Source: JBARRS01 sp049644345
Lineage (GTDB): Bacteria > Actinomycetota > Thermoleophilia > Gaiellales > Gaiellaceae
DNA: 24,481 bases
Direction: 5' to 3'
NCBI GenBank assembly: GCA_049644345.1
Contig: JBARRS010000040.1
Coordinates: 1-24,481 of the forward strand
Positions within the stretch are counted from its first letter, which is position 1. The number at the start of each line of letters is the position of its first letter. Both the position numbers and the translations under genes were made by a program. Below are positions 22,078 to 24,481 of the stretch, piece after piece. Under the pieces are notes generated by a model. The model was not told the DNA's origin. It searched no databases and was given only the letters and a program-made list of their open reading frames with translations.

Positions 22078-24481
22078 GAGATCGCGCTCCGCGAGGAGAC
22101 CGTTGTGAGCTCTGCCGTCTCACCCGCAAGCAGTGCGCAGACCTCGGCCGCGGAGGAAAGTCCCAGAGCCTCCTCCGCGAGGGCGCCGGCAGCGCCTGCA
22201 TCGACGTTCCGAACGGCCTGCTTGACGGCTGGAATCGCCGGCGCGTTTGCGCTCAGCTCCGCGACGCCGAGCCCGACGAGGACAGCCACGGCCAGCGGAT
22301 CCGAGGCCAGTTCGCCGCAGACACCGACCCACTTTCCGTGGCCGTGCGCCGACTCGCAGACGATGCGGATCAGACGCAGGACGGACGGATGGAGCCCGTC
22401 GGCCAGCCCGGCGACCGACGGATTCCCTCGTTCGGCCGCCATCGTGTACTGGACGAGGTCGTTCGTACCGATCGAGAAGAAGTCGACCTCGGGCGCGAAG
22501 ACCTCCGCGGCGAGCGCGGCCGCCGGCACCTCGATCATGACACCCACTTCCAGCGCGTCGGGTGTGCTCGCCCCAGCCCGCTCGAGCCCTTCGCGGGCGC
22601 GGGCGAGCACGGCCTTCGCCTGTCGGTACTCGTCGAGAGTGGCCACCATCGGGAACATCACCTGCAGCGGGTACTCCGCCGCTGTTCGCAAAGCGGCCCG
22701 GAGCTGCGTCTCGAGGAGGGCCGGTGTCGCGAGCGCCAGCCGGATTCCTCTGACACCGAGGAAGGGGTTCGTCTCGGCCTGGACGGGCAGGTACGGAAGC
22801 GGCTTGTCCCCGCCCACATCGAGCGTGCGGAGGATCAGCGGTCGCCCTTCGAGCTGTTTGGCGATGCTCTTGTAGGCGGCGTGTTGCTCGTCCTCGCTCG
22901 GAAGCGAGTCCCGCTCGAGGAACAGGAACTCCGTGCGCAGGAGGCCAACGCCCTCGGCCCCGTTCGCGATCGCGGCCGGCACGTCCTCGGGAGAGCCGAT
23001 GTTGGCGACCACCTCGATCTGGCGCCCGTCACGGGTCAGCGCCGGCTCGAGGGCGGCGGCCCGGGCGAGCCGAGCAGCCTCTTCCCTCGCGGCGCCGTGC
23101 CGCTCGTGGTCGGCGACGAGCTCCTCGGCCGGATCGACGTAGACGACGCCGGCATCCCCGTCCAAGAGCAGCACGGTGCCCTCGGGCACGGCCAGCAACG
23201 CGTCGCCGAGCCCGACCGCCGCCGGGATTCCGAGGGAGCGGGCGAGGATCGCGCTATGCGAGGTGGGGCTACCGGCCGCTGTGGCGATGCCCAGAACGAG
23301 CTCGCGGTCGAGCGCAGCCGTATCCGCGGGAGTCAGGTCGGCCGCAACCACGATCCCGGGCGCGGCCACAGACGGGCGCGCCGCGTCGCCCCCGACCAGC
23401 GCCGCGACCACCTGACGCGCCACGCCCGCCAGGTCGTCGGCTCTTGCCTGCAGGTAGTCGTCGTCGAGGCTGCGGTACTCGGCGGCGACCGTCGACGCGG
23501 CTGCGTCCCACGCCTCGGCGGCGTTCCGCCCCTCCTCGAAGATCGCTCGCCTAGCGGGCCCAAGGAGCGCCTCGTCGTCGAGAAAGAGGAGATGGGCGTC
23601 GAAGATTGCGGCGCTGTACTCCCCCGCCCGGGAGGCCACAGACTCCCGCGCCGAGCTGATCTCCGTTCGCACACGCTCGAGCGCTCGTCCGAGCGCGTCC
23701 CACTCGGCTTCCGGGTCACCGGACGAGCCGGTGGGGATCTCGGGCTCCGCCGGGCGGAAGTGGCGGGCTGCCCCACGCGCGATCCCGGGAGCTCCCGGCA
23801 GCCCGGCGAGCGCCCCTGCATCCGGCAACGGCCCTGCTTGTGCGGTCGCGGCTGAGACCGGGAGCGCCGGCGCTGCGACCGGCGCCGGCTTCTCGTCGAA
23901 ATCGCGCCCGGCGAGCTCGGCGATGGCCTCGAGGGCCGCTGCTGCCTGCAGGCCGTGCGCGGAGACCAGAATCTCGTGTCCCTGACGGACGCCGAGGGTG
24001 GCGAGCCCATTGAGGCTGCGTGCGCTGGCGGGACCGCGCCCGCTCGTGAGGTTGATCACCTCCACGTTCGCGTCGAAGCCGGCTGCGGTCTGGACGAAAC
24101 GCGCGGCCGGGCGGGCATGCAGCCCGAGCGGGTTCTCGACGCGCAGACGGAGGGTCAGCCCCTCCTCAAGAGGAGCAGTGGCGCCGGCGGGAACAGGAGC
24201 TGCAGGCTCGCCTGCGCCGAGGTGCGCCGTCTTGCCCTGCAGCCCGCCGCGCGCTTCCGCCGCCACGCCCTCGAGTGACGTCCCGAGCCGAGCGGCAACG
24301 GCCGCTGCCACCGCCCCCTCGACGAGCGGGGCCTCGCAGAGAAGCACGCGCGCCCGCCGCTCGGGCGGCAACAGGTCAAGCGCTGTCTCGGCGCTCAGCA
24401 CCGCGCTGCCGAGATCCATCAGAACGAGTACGCCGTCGCCGGAGTCGGCCCGCTCGATCGCCTCCGCCACACGCACCGCGT
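22074..24481 (-). CDS. Multidomain PTS protein: DhaM-type EIIA, HPr and full enzyme I (N-terminus off window)
   Basis: The frame continues past the right edge; about 45-50 residues including the EIIA active His are missing. Counting from the GTG at 24476, residues 1-85 are the rest of an EIIA-DhaM domain (GVLVLMDLGSAVLSAE, LCEAPLVEGAVAAAV). HPr follows at about 107-195, with GLHARPAA and phospho-His120. Enzyme I runs from about 223 to 790: GSPTSHSAI with His407, GVGLLRTEFLFL, TLDVGGDKPLPYL, NPFLGVRGIRL, FFSIGTNDLVQYTMA and GVCGE with Cys720. PEP phosphate would pass from EI to HPr to EIIA and on to DhaL-bound ADP for dihydroxyacetone phosphorylation. E. coli DhaM has only the N-terminal part of EI; this one has the PEP domain too. 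An Ala-Pro-rich linker lies at 197-222. Confidence 0.9.
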   Translation of the reverse strand, partial: AVRVAEAIERADSGDGVLVLMDLGSAVLSAETALDLLPPERRARVLLCEAPLVEGAVAAAVAARLGTSLEGVAAEARGGLQGKTAHLGAGEPAAPVPAGATAPLEEGLTLRLRVENPLGLHARPAARFVQTAAGFDANVEVINLTSGRGPASARSLNGLATLGVRQGHEILVSAHGLQAAAALEAIAELAGRDFDEKPAPVAAPALPVSAATAQAGPLPDAGALAGLPGAPGIARGAARHFRPAEPEIPTGSSGDPEAEWDALGRALERVRTEISSARESVASRAGEYSAAIFDAHLLFLDDEALLGPARRAIFEEGRNAAEAWDAAASTVAAEYRSLDDDYLQARADDLAGVARQVVAALVGGDAARPSVAAPGIVVAADLTPADTAALDRELVLGIATAAGSPTSHSAILARSLGIPAAVGLGDALLAVPEGTVLLLDGDAGVVYVDPAEELVADHERHGAAREEAARLARAAALEPALTRDGRQIEVVANIGSPEDVPAAIANGAEGVGLLRTEFLFLERDSLPSEDEQHAAYKSIAKQLEGRPLILRTLDVGGDKPLPYLPVQAETNPFLGVRGIRLALATPALLETQLRAALRTAAEYPLQVMFPMVATLDEYRQAKAVLARAREGLERAGASTPDALEVGVMIEVPAAALAAEVFAPEVDFFSIGTNDLVQYTMAAERGNPSVAGLADGLHPSVLRLIRIVCESAHGHGKWVGVCGELASDPLAVAVLVGLGVAELSANAPAIPAVKQAVRNVDAGAAGALAEEALGLSSAAEVCALLAGETAELTTVSSRSAIS

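Noticed and set aside
22338..23855. 505-codon open frame on the plus strand
   Set aside because: Antisense to the PTS fusion, whose enzyme I motifs cover the same bases. Composition is typical of a shadow frame.
1..24481. CRISPR array, tRNA, rRNA, integrase or prophage genes
   Set aside because: Looked for on both strands. No regularly spaced repeats, tRNA-like cloverleaf, rRNA stretch or mobile-element protein was recognised.

Overview
The window is about 24.5 kb of very GC-rich, tightly packed bacterial chromosome. Nearly every base is coding. GTG and TTG starts are common, and neighbouring genes often overlap by 4 bases. The content is core housekeeping: translation start and protein maturation, replication restart, aromatic amino acid synthesis, phospholipid synthesis and a PTS phosphotransferase. 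Gene content, base composition and the cluster orders point to a high-GC actinobacterium, perhaps of the Thermoleophilia type; that placement is inference. No rRNA, tRNA, CRISPR array, integrase, insertion sequence or prophage gene was seen, and no gap over 300 bases lacks a gene.

Layout. Bases 1-2797 (minus strand) hold the def-fmt-rsmB-rpe cluster; rpe is cut by the left edge. Bases 2825-4182 hold a divergent pair of exported cell-wall enzymes, an L,D-transpeptidase and an M15 peptidase, sitting between def and priA. Bases 4179-6107 are priA with an intact helicase. Bases 6129-7696 are a ZIP metal transporter divergent from a DtxR/MntR-type regulator, with a perfect 18-bp palindromic operator between them. 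Bases 7697-7903 are a non-coding gap with an inverted pair of GGGGTCAGACCCC repeats. Bases 7904-15026 (minus strand) hold an aromatic and housekeeping cluster in transcription order: DAHP synthase, small secreted protein, tyrA, aroA, cmk, der, metK. Bases 15062-18326 (plus strand) hold trpS and a large secreted phosphatase-superfamily protein. It converges on an rluB-type pseudouridine synthase whose last codons form a 35-base perfect palindrome. Bases 19025-19792 hold a divergent pair: an SDR-family gene that has lost its catalytic middle, and a small GYD-domain protein. Bases 19827-24481 (minus strand) run, in transcription order, from a DhaM-EIIA/HPr/enzyme I fusion (cut by the right edge) through pgsA and an NAD-dependent epimerase to plsY.

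How the genes fit together. DAHP synthase, AroA and TyrA cover the entry to the shikimate pathway, a late step and the branch to tyrosine. Cmk, Der and MetK ride along by translational coupling. PgsA and PlsY both make phospholipids. The PTS fusion would phosphorylate dihydroxyacetone through DhaK/DhaL, which are not in the window. The ZIP gene and the metalloregulator look like one metal-homeostasis unit, with priA directly downstream of the transporter.

I found no convincing new multi-gene system. The points most worth a second look are the internally deleted SDR gene, the palindrome inside the rluB coding end, altered motifs in AroA, TrpRS and PlsY, the one-chain PTS, the metal operator that contains a ribosome binding site, and a series of very short divergent gaps with possible leaderless promoters.
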